DNA of 64,000 nt from Niastella soli (GTDB taxonomy: Bacteria > Bacteroidota > Bacteroidia > Chitinophagales > Chitinophagaceae): contig NZ_JAGHKO010000005.1 in NCBI RefSeq assembly GCF_017742245.1, positions 496,001-560,000 on the forward strand, read 5' to 3'. Below, piece after piece: positions 35,218-43,922 of this stretch. Position numbers and translations under genes: made by a program. A model generated the notes under the pieces. The model saw nothing but the letters and a program-made list of their open reading frames with translations. It searched no databases and was not told the origin of the DNA. Each line of letters starts with the position of its first letter. The first letter of the stretch is position 1.

Positions 35218-36348
35218 CTATCCTTCTATCTTTTCTTTTTCAGTTCTCCGCAGTATCCGGTTCCATCTCTTTTGCCATATGATCCCAATATGCTCGGTGG
35301 GTACATCATCGCCAAGTAGTTTTCCCCAGGGTTTCAGGCCTTCAATTCTGTCAAATATAATTTTTAATATAGCAATAAAGGGAATTGAAAGAAACATTCC
35401 AGGGAAACCCCATAACAATCCTCCCAGCAGTACAACAATAATCGAGATTAATGCATTGATTTGAACTTTTGAGGATACGATTTTAGGGACCAAAAAATTA
35501 TTATCGATAAACTGTATCACCGTATAGGATATGACAATGGCCAGTATTGGTGAAAAGCTGTCTTGCGAAATAAGTGACATCAATACAGGCAGTAAAATTG
35601 CGATTACACCTCCTATATATGGCAATATGTTTAAAATTCCTCCTATTACCCCAATGACTATGGCGTTGGGTACGCCTATGATCATTAAGGCAATGCTATT
35701 CAAAGTGCACACGATGGCAGTTTCAATCATCAATCCTAACATAAAGCTTTGTATAGCGCTTTTTACTTCACCCAATACTTCAGCAACTTGCACAGAATGC
35801 TTTTCTGCAAAAACTTCAAACAAAAAATTTAGTATAAGCGGTTTATAAAAAAGCAGTAAAAAAACATAAATAGGTAATAGGACAATAACGCCCACCATAC
35901 CCAATATGCTCCCAAGTGTATTGGTAAGCACGCCAGGTGTTGCTGCTCCGGTCAACTTTTCCCGTATAACATTTATATGCTTTTGGATTGAAAAACCCAG
36001 GGTATGTTGAATCCATGTTTGAAATTTTGTAAGCAGCGCGGAAAATTTTTGCTTTACAAGCGGCATGCTTTCCCCAAACTTTGCAATTTGGTTAGATAAA
36101 AGATAGATTAAACCAGCCAAAATAAGCGTTGCTATTAACAATGTAAGTAAAATTGCAGGAATCCTGGGCATTATGCGGTTCAGGCGGTTAAATAATGGAT
36201 TAAATAATATAGCAATTAACCCGGCAAATGCAAAGGGTATTAAAACCTCTGCAACCGATTTTAGAATATAAAAGAATAAAACGAGTGCAATTAAAATGAT
36301 AGTTGCTTTGAAGTAGAATGGAACTTCCTTTAAATTAGGGGATTGCAT
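35218..36348 (-). CDS. AI-2E family transporter (PerM/TqsA-like)
   Basis: 376 aa with about eight membrane segments. The N-terminal pair (ATIILIALVLFFYILKSVAE; ALIPFAFAGLIAILFNPLFN-like) is followed by a soluble central helix region, and the C-terminal core contains GGILNILPYIGGVIAILLPV and the family motif region VLLGGLLWGFPGMFLSIPF. These are inner-membrane permeases; characterised members export AI-2 or act as Na+/H+ antiporters, so the name does not fix the substrate. Confidence 0.92.
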   Translation of the reverse strand: MQSPNLKEVPFYFKATIILIALVLFFYILKSVAEVLIPFAFAGLIAILFNPLFNRLNRIMPRIPAILLTLLIATLILAGLIYLLSNQIAKFGESMPLVKQKFSALLTKFQTWIQHTLGFSIQKHINVIREKLTGAATPGVLTNTLGSILGMVGVIVLLPIYVFLLLFYKPLILNFLFEVFAEKHSVQVAEVLGEVKSAIQSFMLGLMIETAIVCTLNSIALMIIGVPNAIVIGVIGGILNILPYIGGVIAILLPVLMSLISQDSFSPILAIVISYTVIQFIDNNFLVPKIVSSKVQINALISIIVVLLGGLLWGFPGMFLSIPFIAILKIIFDRIEGLKPWGKLLGDDVPTEHIGIIWQKRWNRILRRTEKEKIEG

Positions 36349-36540
36349 AATTGAAATGTAAAATGAAATACATTTATGTATTTAAACAATCATGCCACAT
36401 GATTTCTTGGGGAGCTGCCATGACGTGTATCTCTTAGTATTAGGTGTCCCTTATTTTCATGCTGACCAAAAGCCTACTATACCATCATTGCTGGCATAAA
36501 AGTTTGTTTGTTTATCCCACATACACTAAAACAAATAACT

Positions 36541-38727
36541 ATGCCAGTCAAGAAAAACAAGCCTGCTAATAATGACATGCCTGAAACAAAAAAAGACACC
36601 GATCTTAATGCCGACAAAGAAAAAGCGGATGCCCAATCAATGACCACCAACCAGGGCGTAAAGATCAATGACGATCAAAATTCATTAAAAGCCGGCGACC
36701 GAGGTAGTACACTGATGGAAGATTTCATTTTCCGTGAAAAAATGACCCATTTCGATCATGAACGTATACCTGAACGGGTAGTACATGCAAGAGGCACCGG
36801 TGCGCATGGTTATTTTAAAGTTTATGAATCACAGGAAGCTTTGACAAAGGCAAAATTTCTCACAGATACATCGGCTGAAACGCCTGTATTTATTCGCTTT
36901 TCAACAGTAGCAGGTTCTCGAGGCTCTACCGACCTGGCCCGTGATGTGCGGGGTTTTGCCGTAAAATTTTATACGGAAGAAGGCAATTTTGACCTGGTAG
37001 GCAATAACATGCCCGTTTTCTTTATACAGGACGCTATGAAGTTTCCAGATCTTATACATGCGGTGAAGCCCGAACCCCATCATGAAATGCCACAAGCCGC
37101 ATCGGCACATGATACCTTCTGGGATTTTATTTCGCTGATGCCTGAAAGCACGCATATGATCATGTGGTTGATGAGCGACCGGGCCCTACCACGTAGCTAT
37201 CGCATGATGGAAGGATTTGGCGTACATACTTTTCGTCTGGTGAATGAGGCTGGTGTTTCCCATTTTGTAAAATTTCATTGGAAACCGTTACTGGGCGTTC
37301 ATTCCATAGCCTGGGATGAAGCACAGAAGATCTCTGGTAAAGACCCTGACTTTCATCGCCGCGACCTGTGGGAGGCTATTGAAAGTGGCGCTTACCCCGA
37401 GTGGGAATTGGGCATACAGGTAGTTCCCGAAGAAGATGAACATAAATATGAATTTGATCTGCTTGATCCCACCAAGATCATTCCTGAAGAACTTGTACCT
37501 GTGCAACGCATAGGCAAGCTGACGCTTAACCGTAACCCGGATAATTTCTTTGCAGAAACAGAACAGGTGGCTTTTCATGTGGGTAATGTGGTACCTGGAA
37601 TCGATTTTACCAACGACCCATTAATGCAGGGGCGGCTGTTCTCTTATACCGATACGCAGCTGATTCGTCTGGGTGGGCCTAACTTTCATGAAATACCTAT
37701 TAACCGACCGGTAGTTCCCATTCATAATAACCAACGCGATGGATTCATGCGGCAACAAATCAATACCAACAGAACCAGTTACAATCCCAATTCCATTGGC
37801 AGTGGTTGTCCCTTTCAGGTTGGTAAAATGCAAGGCGGATTTACTTCCTATGCAGAGCGGATCGATGCTCATAAAATAAGAGCAAGAAGTAAAAGCTTTT
37901 TTGACCACTTCAGTCAGGCTACCCTATTTTATAACAGTCAGTCGGAACCAGAAAAAGAACATATGGTAAATGCCCTTTCATTTGAATTGGGTAAAGTAGA
38001 AATAAAAGAGATCCGCGAACGTATGCTTGGTATTCTGTCGCTGGTTGATAAGGGATTGGCTGGTCAGGTAGCCCGGAATCTAGGGCTTAGTGTTCCCGAA
38101 GTTGAAAAGCCAATTAATAAAGGCGTTCCAGCCGACGCCAATGGTGAGTATGAACCGGTATTAGATGTAAAAAGTTCGGTAGACAAATCTGTAGCTTTAA
38201 GTATGGCTGGCACAGTTAAGGATTCTATAAAAACCCGGAAGATTGCTTTTCTGGTGGCTGATGGGGTAAATGATGATTCAGTCATTACTATGCAGGATCA
38301 GTTGCTGGATCAGGGAGCGGTAGTAGAAATTATTTCCGCCCGGCTGGGTACTGTAAGTGGTGAGAACAACACTATTATTCCGGTGAACAAAAGCTTACTA
38401 ACTGCCGCTTCTGTATTTTATGATGCGGTGTATATTCCCGGCGGAAGCCTTAGCGTAGGCAAATTGGAAAAAGATCCCGATGCCATTCATTTTTTAAATG
38501 AAGCCTACAGACATTGCAAAGCTATTGCGGCCGATAACGATGCGCTACCTGTTTTACAGGCGACTTATTTTTCGAAGAAATTACCAAAAGAAACAAGCAA
38601 AGGAAAAGCATCGGATGAAGGCATAATAGTTCAAACCGAAATAGGCATGCTCGTAAAGGAATTTACTGCTGCAGTAGCTAAACACCGTTTCTGGGAACGG
38701 GAAGAAGAACGTAAAGTACCTGCATAA
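36541..38727 (+). CDS. katE: Large-subunit catalase (HPII/KatE type)
   Basis: About 728 aa from the ATG at 36541 (MPVKKNKPAN); the frame extends 11 codons upstream. Catalytic His82 lies in VVHARGTGAHG, the Asn in LVGNNMPVFF, and the proximal heme Tyr in RLFSYTDTQ. A DJ-1/GATase1-like C-terminal domain (KIAFLVADGVNDDSV ... VYIPGGSLSV) marks the large clade-2 catalases. It destroys H2O2 in the cytoplasm. Neighbouring YtxH, DUF5670 and TerB-like genes make this a general-stress neighbourhood. Confidence 0.96.
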   Translation: MPVKKNKPANNDMPETKKDTDLNADKEKADAQSMTTNQGVKINDDQNSLKAGDRGSTLMEDFIFREKMTHFDHERIPERVVHARGTGAHGYFKVYESQEALTKAKFLTDTSAETPVFIRFSTVAGSRGSTDLARDVRGFAVKFYTEEGNFDLVGNNMPVFFIQDAMKFPDLIHAVKPEPHHEMPQAASAHDTFWDFISLMPESTHMIMWLMSDRALPRSYRMMEGFGVHTFRLVNEAGVSHFVKFHWKPLLGVHSIAWDEAQKISGKDPDFHRRDLWEAIESGAYPEWELGIQVVPEEDEHKYEFDLLDPTKIIPEELVPVQRIGKLTLNRNPDNFFAETEQVAFHVGNVVPGIDFTNDPLMQGRLFSYTDTQLIRLGGPNFHEIPINRPVVPIHNNQRDGFMRQQINTNRTSYNPNSIGSGCPFQVGKMQGGFTSYAERIDAHKIRARSKSFFDHFSQATLFYNSQSEPEKEHMVNALSFELGKVEIKEIRERMLGILSLVDKGLAGQVARNLGLSVPEVEKPINKGVPADANGEYEPVLDVKSSVDKSVALSMAGTVKDSIKTRKIAFLVADGVNDDSVITMQDQLLDQGAVVEIISARLGTVSGENNTIIPVNKSLLTAASVFYDAVYIPGGSLSVGKLEKDPDAIHFLNEAYRHCKAIAADNDALPVLQATYFSKKLPKETSKGKASDEGIIVQTEIGMLVKEFTAAVAKHRFWEREEERKVPA

Positions 38728-39108
38728 CCGCTCGGGTGCAAAAAGTGGAACTGTTATTAGTGATTATCGTCTGATAAAAGCCTTTGTTACTTCTAATGAT
38801 TCGTGGGGACCTAGTAGTAGCGCCTCCAAAAGGAGAAGATAATCGCGATATTGATTAAGCTTTTTTAAATACAGTTGTGCACCAAGTTTGTATGCTAAGC
38901 GTATTGAATCAGGATTTTCAGAAGTTGAAAATATAATGATTTGTGTTGCCTTATAAGCTTCAATTGACCGGAAAAAGTCTTCAATTTCTTTTCAAAACAA
39001 TTTCTAAGCTCACAAATAGTTCAGATTTGCTATCATTATCGACAATATCAAAGTAGTATACATATTCGTTCTGGCATGAAATTTAAGCACATTAAAATAA
39101 AGCTTTAT
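38728..39108. other. Intergenic with response-regulator relic
   Basis: Apart from the relic at 38764-38982 and further decayed codons up to about 39060 on the minus strand (FDIVDNDSKSELFVSLEIVL in another frame), nothing is recognised. The promoter of the TerB-like gene must lie here. Confidence 0.4.
38764..38982 (-). pseudogene. C-terminal half of a response-regulator receiver domain
   Basis: The frame reads EDFFRSIEAYKATQIIIFST, SENPDSIRLAYKLGAQLYLK and a final helix, stopping at TAA (38764-38766). This matches the second half of a receiver domain: beta-4 with the conserved Ser/Thr (IIIFST), then the beta-5 Lys (YLKK). The phospho-acceptor half is in another frame or gone. It is a diverged relative of the intact receiver at 40310-40717. 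Confidence 0.6.
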
Positions 39109-39816
39109 ATGGATAACAAGCATGTATTAGAGGGTTACAGTGATCAGGAAAAAGGAGCATATTTGGGCGCAATCGCCTCAATTGCGACGGCAGACCGGCA
39201 GGCATCCGAAGAAGAATTACAGTATTTAACCGCCTTATGCAATGCAGCCGATATTTCTGAGCCACAAAAGGACGCGGTCATTAGAGCGTCAAGTGAATTG
39301 AGTGGTGACGAACTGAAAAATTGCCTGGACATATTAAAGAACAGTGATCTCAAATTTTCATTTGTAACAGACCTAATTGCTTTTGCTAAATCCGATGATA
39401 ATTATGGGGAAGAAGAGCAACAAAGAGTGAAAGAAATCTCACAGTATTTGGGTGTTGATCAGAATCAGTTTTCTCTCCTTGGAGAATTTTCAGAAAAAGC
39501 AGCTGCTAAAGATGTTCCTGCCGAAGAAAAGGCAACGCCTTCTTTTTTATCGTCACTTGGGTTAACAGAAAAAATGAAAAGCGCTGGCATCAATTCAAAC
39601 AGCCTCCTGAAAGGTTTGTTAGGTATTGCCGGGCCCGTGATACTCGGTAGTATAGTATCGAAAATCCTTAGAGGACGAGGACAGGGGACGTCCGGCAATC
39701 TTGGCGGCTTAATGGGGGGCGGCGGATTGGGTTCGCTTATCGGCATGCTAAGCGGTGGAAGAGGGTTTGGTAATGCAGGCGGATTATTAGGAAGGATATT
39801 CGGCCAACGGATTTAA
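39109..39816 (+). CDS. TerB-like protein with glycine-rich tail
   Basis: 235 aa from the ATG at 39109 (MDNKHVLEGYSDQEKGAYLG). Residues 10-130 form a TerB-like helical domain with acidic metal-binding-type positions (ASIATADRQASEEELQYL; FAKSDDNYGEEEQQRVKEIS). The C-terminal 60 residues are glycine-rich and hydrophobic (GLLGIAGPVILGSIVSKILR; GLMGGGGLGSLIGMLSGG) and probably contact membrane. The role is likely stress-related; biochemical function unknown. Confidence 0.7.
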   Translation: MDNKHVLEGYSDQEKGAYLGAIASIATADRQASEEELQYLTALCNAADISEPQKDAVIRASSELSGDELKNCLDILKNSDLKFSFVTDLIAFAKSDDNYGEEEQQRVKEISQYLGVDQNQFSLLGEFSEKAAAKDVPAEEKATPSFLSSLGLTEKMKSAGINSNSLLKGLLGIAGPVILGSIVSKILRGRGQGTSGNLGGLMGGGGLGSLIGMLSGGRGFGNAGGLLGRIFGQRI

Positions 39817-39863
39817 CAATATAGCTTATAGTTTCAGCATCCCTTGAGATTGCCGTATCGATA

Positions 39864-40244
39864 TTGGTAGAAATATCTAAATGGAAAGAGAAAATTGTTG
39901 GGCAGAAGCTTTTGCTTTCATTGGTGCCTGTTTATCGAATGAAAAAAATATTTAAACGCCTGTTCGACGATTCTGAATTTCTCAGCGATTATGGCATTCG
40001 TACACTGTCAAAACACAACGAGCAAAATCCTCATACGATGCTGTTCAATGGCAGTCATTTTAGCGTTGCATACACTCCGGTTGAAAGTACAACTGATCTC
40101 TTTGGCGGTAATAGCAATAGGCGAGGACCCATTTGGTTTCCCCTGAATTATTTGATCATTGAAAGCCTGCAGCGTTTCCATGAATTCTACACGGACGATT
40201 TTAGGATAGAATTTCCCAAGGGAAGTGGCGCATGTCTTACATGA
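39864..40244 (+). pseudogene. C-terminal fragment of a GH63/MGH1-like glucosidase
   Basis: From about 39945 the frame reads KKIFKRLFDDSEFLSDYGIR, TLSKHNEQNPH, FSVAYTPVESTTDLFGGNSN and GPIWFPLNYLIIESLQRFHE. This is the C-terminal catalytic block of GH63-related (alpha/alpha)6 glucosidases, which are normally 800 aa or longer. At most 126 codons remain; the first 80% of the enzyme is absent and the frame stops early (GSGACLT). It is a relic. Confidence 0.7.
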
Positions 40245-40309
40245 AAAAAAGAAAATCAAAAATTCATGTGGCCTGGTAAATTGATCACGACAACGCATTA
40301 TTTTTCTTT

Positions 40310-40717
40310 CTATCTGCTATACGACCATTCGCGAGCAAAGATGTCCCGTAGCAGTTTACAAAGTTCTATAATCGAAGATGGTTTTGTAAGGAAATAGGAT
40401 GCGCCAAGCTTTCGGGCTAAGTCTTTTTCCTCCGGTGCCTGGGATGTCGTATACACAATAATAGGGATAGTTGCGTAACGAGGTATTTTCATGATTGCCT
40501 CAAGAAACCGGCTTCCTGTTAATCGAGGCATATTCCAGTCTAAAAACAGCAGGTCTGGTGCAGGGATGCTATTTTCTTGCAGCCGAAGAAGGGTAGTATC
40601 CCCTTCCTGGTAATAGGTAAACTGAACAGGATGCCCCAATTCCCCGAGCGCCATTTTAAAAAAGTAAGCCTCGTCTTCATCATCATCAATAAGTAAGATG
40701 TGCTTTAATTTACCCAT
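40310..40717 (-). CDS. Single-domain response regulator
   Basis: 135 aa, receiver domain only. The acidic pair is IDDDEDE (residues 9-15), the phospho-acceptor Asp is in LLFLDWNMPRLTG, the Thr is in IIVYTTSQAPEE, and the Lys is in YFLTKPSS. This Rcp1/CheY-like type passes phosphate to or from histidine kinases or acts by protein contact. No kinase gene is adjacent. Confidence 0.92.
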   Translation of the reverse strand: MGKLKHILLIDDDEDEAYFFKMALGELGHPVQFTYYQEGDTTLLRLQENSIPAPDLLFLDWNMPRLTGSRFLEAIMKIPRYATIPIIVYTTSQAPEEKDLARKLGASYFLTKPSSIIELCKLLRDIFAREWSYSR

Positions 40718-41514
40718 TGTTGAAAGCTTTTAGCTTTTGGTTGATGACTACTTTTTAATACGGATGGTCGGTTAAAAACTTCTACAAAATTGCATCATGA
40801 AGGGATATTAAAAAAATTTTTTAGATTTAGAAAAAGTCAAGGTCATTGTTCGATCTTGCCCTTTTGCGATTGTCGTTATAACATTTTGAAAAGCAAAGGG
40901 TAAATCAACTTTTTTGAGCTGTTGTTGGCCCAGGTATTTTGTTGTGTATACACAAAGAATAGCCTGAATCGGTACCCTAGATGGTCCCGGGATACCAAGA
41001 GAAGGGCTCTATACCTCTACCATAGACCATTGGCCATATTTGCTGGCGTCATTTTAATAGCCATGTTATCAGGGTTTCTCGAAGATTTCATCCGGATCAG
41101 CAGATCCCCCAAATGATTACAATACCCATTGCTATCAAAATGGCGCCGGTACTTCCCGTTGCTTGCGTGGTGACTGATGCGAGTCTTTCCATTAATGGTT
41201 TATGGGTTGCTTTCGTTTTCTTTTCCATACTTAATAGTTCCATTAAAATCCTTATTCAAATTTGTATTCTGCGTAATTTTAAAACATACGGTTAATTTAA
41301 AATCGTATAGAAAACGATATTTTTGAAGAGATGTAGTTAAAAGTCTACAACCTTAATCCTTTATAATACTCATCTGTCAGCTGTAGCTAAATGATGGCAA
41401 CAACAATTAACGTTTTATTTTTTTAAGATGTATGCCATTTACCCTTCTTTTTTAATCAGCGAAGAAAACCTCAGGTGGCGTCCTTTTTGCGTGTGTTTTT
41501 CTAAATAATCAGTT
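40718..41514. other. Intergenic, nearly 800 nt, with an iron-permease relic
   Basis: Holds the relic at 41097-41228. An open frame on plus at 40922-41116 contains a hydrophobic stretch (LAIFAGVILIAMLSGFLEDF), but I cannot match it and it overlaps the relic. The remainder is AT-rich with no recognisable signal. Confidence 0.4.
41097..41228 (-). pseudogene. N-terminal fragment of a low-affinity iron permease family protein
   Basis: Start at 41228. The frame reads MEKKTKATHKPLMERLASVT then TQATGSTGAILIAMGIVIIW GIC and a TGA (41097-41099). The pattern 'xFExxxxxVTxxTGSxxAFxxAxxxVxxW' is that of the low-affinity iron permease (PF04120) N-terminus. The second helix and the rest (about 50-90 aa) are missing. 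Confidence 0.45.
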
Positions 41515-42408
41515 ATGAATATTGAGATAAAAGCGCCTAAACAAAATCCATTAGAAAAATATCCACAACCGCCTTATCCGGCGCAGGAGCAACAAATGCC
41601 GGGCTCTGAGCAGAAAATGGACCCCAAACCAGACCATGGTGAAACGTCGTACCAGGGCAGCGGAAAGCTGACCGGCCGTAAGGCGTTGATCACAGGTGGT
41701 GATTCGGGGATTGGAAAAGCGGTGGCCATTGCTTTTGCACGGGAAGGCGCAGATGTTCTGATCTCTTATTTAAACGAGGAAGAAGATGCGCGGGAAGTAA
41801 AACAGTATATTGAGGCAGCTGGAAGAAAAGCGGTGCTGGTACCTGGTGATATAAGCAATGAAGAACAATGTAATAAACTGGTAGAAAAAGCCCTTGTGGA
41901 ATTTGGTCAGCTCGACATTATAGTGAACAATGCAGCCCACCAGATGCAGCATAAAACGCTGCAGGAAATCTCCGCAGAGGAGTGGGAGTATACCTTCCGT
42001 ACAAATGTACATGCCATGTTTTACATCTGTAAGGCAGCAGAACCCCATTTACAACCGGGCAGTTCCGTTATCAATACCACTTCAGTAAATGCCTATACCC
42101 CTAATCAAACATTACTACCCTATACTTTGACCAAAGCGGCTATTCAAAACTTTACTTCGACGCTGGCGCAATTGTGGGGAGAAAAAGGCATTCGCGTAAA
42201 CTGTGTGGCGCCCGGCCCCATTTGGACACCTTTAATCCCTGGCAGCTTTTCTGCAGATCATGTTAAAGAATTCGGCAGTAAAACGCCAATGAAACGCGCC
42301 GGTCAACCAGCCGAACTGGCACCGATATATGTACTGCTGGCTTCAGAAGAAGCCAGTTATATGTCGGGGGCAACCGTACAGGTAACTGGTGGAATGCCCA
42401 CGATCTGA
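41515..42408 (+). CDS. SDR oxidoreductase of the YghA/glucose-dehydrogenase-like group
   Basis: 297 aa. A proline-rich N-terminal extension (NPLEKYPQPPYPAQEQQMPG ... MDPKPDHGETSYQGSG) is typical of the YghA/YhdG group. The Rossmann motif is TGGDSGIGKAVA (about 60), then NNAA, the catalytic Ser in NTTSVNAY and Tyr/Lys in YTLTKAA. The C-terminus ATVQVTGGMPTI fits the group. A cytoplasmic NAD(P)-dependent reductase, often general-stress induced. Confidence 0.92.
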   Translation: MNIEIKAPKQNPLEKYPQPPYPAQEQQMPGSEQKMDPKPDHGETSYQGSGKLTGRKALITGGDSGIGKAVAIAFAREGADVLISYLNEEEDAREVKQYIEAAGRKAVLVPGDISNEEQCNKLVEKALVEFGQLDIIVNNAAHQMQHKTLQEISAEEWEYTFRTNVHAMFYICKAAEPHLQPGSSVINTTSVNAYTPNQTLLPYTLTKAAIQNFTSTLAQLWGEKGIRVNCVAPGPIWTPLIPGSFSADHVKEFGSKTPMKRAGQPAELAPIYVLLASEEASYMSGATVQVTGGMPTI

Positions 42409-42738
42409 TTTCTTTTACCCAAATGAACATGCAGGTATTACCGATGGTGGGGGGATTTTATATTCGTCCGCCCGGAACCGGTGCTTGGCTTTTGATAAAG
42501 TTAATATTAAGAATTAAAGCTGAGCTTTGTTCGTCAAGCCCTGAACCACAGTACAATAGAATTACCGGATTTTATAATTGTAAGCTTGGAACTGAAGCCA
42601 ATTAGAATTACTAAACTATGAAATTTATTTTGGTGTTCAATAGAATTTGGTCACACCAGACTAAAGCCGATAGAGATTTATTGTTGATGTTTTGTTCGTC
42701 TGCCAGCATAGACGCAAACCATTGTTAGTGGCAGCCGG
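42409..42738. other. Intergenic, no gene recognised
   Basis: About 330 nt; short open frames lack family features. The end (42725-42736, TTAGTGGCAGCC) is the left member of an inverted repeat that flanks the next gene. Confidence 0.4.
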
Positions 42739-43335
42739 TCAATTTAAAGTAAGCACATTTCTAATGCTGTCGATTTCAGCTTTAAATGTCGTCGGATGAA
42801 TTCTATAGAACTGCGGTCGCTCGTTGGCAATAACAAATCTTATAATTTTTTCCTTGTCAATGAGATTTGTTATAGTGTCGGCTATCTTAAATTCTTTGCA
42901 GTATTTACTATAGCGTTCCGTCATTATGTAGTTAAAACACTTTTCAGGGGAAACGTCCCGATTAATGCAAAATGCCAGGGTCCAGGGAGCAACTTGATAT
43001 CTAAAACTCTTGTAAGGTTGCAAGTATGCTGTCTGTAACTGCCAATTATTTTGCAATGGATACTTAAGCATTAGAAATTCTGTCCAGAACTGTTTCAAAT
43101 ATCTCGTGGTAATGTGTTCGTGTCTGTCTTTATAAACCTTGTCATACAGAAAATAAAAACTGTCGGTAAGTTTTGGTGTCGAATTGATGCTTGCAATTAA
43201 ACTTTCTACCTGCTGTTTTGAGTAATGATTCTTCCAAGCAAAGCGATAGTAAAGGAACAAGCCAATGTAAATCGTCAGGATGAGGGCGAATCCTGACAAA
43301 AGGAATCTAAAAAATATTTTCTTCAAAGGCTTCAA
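42739..43335 (-). CDS. Membrane-anchored protein, function unknown
   Basis: 198 aa. One N-terminal membrane helix (IFFRFLLSGFALILTIYIGL) is followed by a soluble extracytoplasmic domain rich in Tyr, Phe and Lys (RYQVAPWTLAFCINRDVSPE; EKIIRFVIANERPQFYRIHP). I do not recognise it with confidence. A 12-bp inverted repeat (42725-42736 and 43352-43363, one mismatch) brackets the gene, and its base composition is more AT-rich than the nearby SDR and catalase genes, so acquisition as a single-gene cassette is possible. Confidence 0.65.
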   Translation of the reverse strand: MKPLKKIFFRFLLSGFALILTIYIGLFLYYRFAWKNHYSKQQVESLIASINSTPKLTDSFYFLYDKVYKDRHEHITTRYLKQFWTEFLMLKYPLQNNWQLQTAYLQPYKSFRYQVAPWTLAFCINRDVSPEKCFNYIMTERYSKYCKEFKIADTITNLIDKEKIIRFVIANERPQFYRIHPTTFKAEIDSIRNVLTLN

Positions 43336-43502
43336 TTTGAGTTATCTTTTAGGTTGCCACTAAGGCTTGAATTTCCGCAATTACGCGTTGCCATTAGCGG
43401 GAAACAAAATTTGAAAGTTATTACTTTTGAACTATTTAGACAAAAAAACGCGGTTGCCATCGAGTCGCGCAAATACAACTCAGTTAGGATTTAAATCATC
43501 CC

Positions 43503-43721
43503 TCATCGTTTGAACGTGTCTGACTTTTCTTCCTCCTGCCACTGTAGAACGATTGTATCGCCGGTTGAATTTAAAATTTGAGTATCGCTTTTATTTACAA
43601 TCTTTTTGGTTGCTGCTGAAGTATCCACAAGGAGATTATGTAAATCAATTTGTTTGGGATTAGGAGCGTATGAATAAGCAGTTAAAATACATAACAATAC
43701 GAACAGAGAAGAAAAATTCAT
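43503..43721 (-). CDS. Small secreted protein
   Basis: 72 aa with a signal peptide (MNFSSLFVLLCILTAYSYA). The mature part is short and polar (NPKQIDLHNLLVDTSAATKK; GDTIVLQWQEEEKSDTFKR). No family recognised. It lies between two repeated sequences at the outer edge of the island, so it may belong to an older insertion. Confidence 0.5.
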   Translation of the reverse strand: MNFSSLFVLLCILTAYSYAPNPKQIDLHNLLVDTSAATKKIVNKSDTQILNSTGDTIVLQWQEEEKSDTFKR

Positions 43722-43738
43722 AGCTTTTACGGTTTAAA

Positions 43739-43796
43739 CAAAAAAGAAACAGGACAAGAGGAAAAAATCCGTCTTGTCCTGTTTAGTGACCCCGTC
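43739..43796. repeat. Left attachment-site repeat of the island
   Basis: Identical to 56869-56926 except at 43783 and 43785. It contains a displaced copy of the tRNA-Arg 3' end (GTGACCCCGTC, 43786-43796) and the full tRNA terminator hairpin (CAGGACAAGA 43750-43759, TCTTGTCCTG 43772-43781). The CCA triplet has changed to CTA in this non-functional copy. Confidence 0.9.
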
Positions 43797-43835
43797 GATA
43801 CAATTTTCCAATAAATTTTTAGGAGACTTAACACG

Positions 43836-43886
43836 GCTTGCAAAGCTTGCGGTTTGATACCCAATGCTTTGCGGGCCTTTTTTATT
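43836..43886 (+). terminator. Hairpin with T-run just inside the island
   Basis: GCAAAGC (43840-43846) and GCTTTGC (43866-43872) pair, flanked by GGC/GCC, followed by six T (43878-43883). No gene is left upstream of it inside the island, so it may insulate the primase gene from outside transcription. Confidence 0.55.
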
Positions 43887-43922
43887 TGTAGGTATTTAAT
43901 TGTAAAACGAAAACCTGTGAGT

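Noticed and set aside
40922..41116. 64-codon plus-strand frame with a hydrophobic stretch
   Set aside because: No family resemblance, no clear start signal, and it overlaps the better supported minus-strand iron-permease relic.
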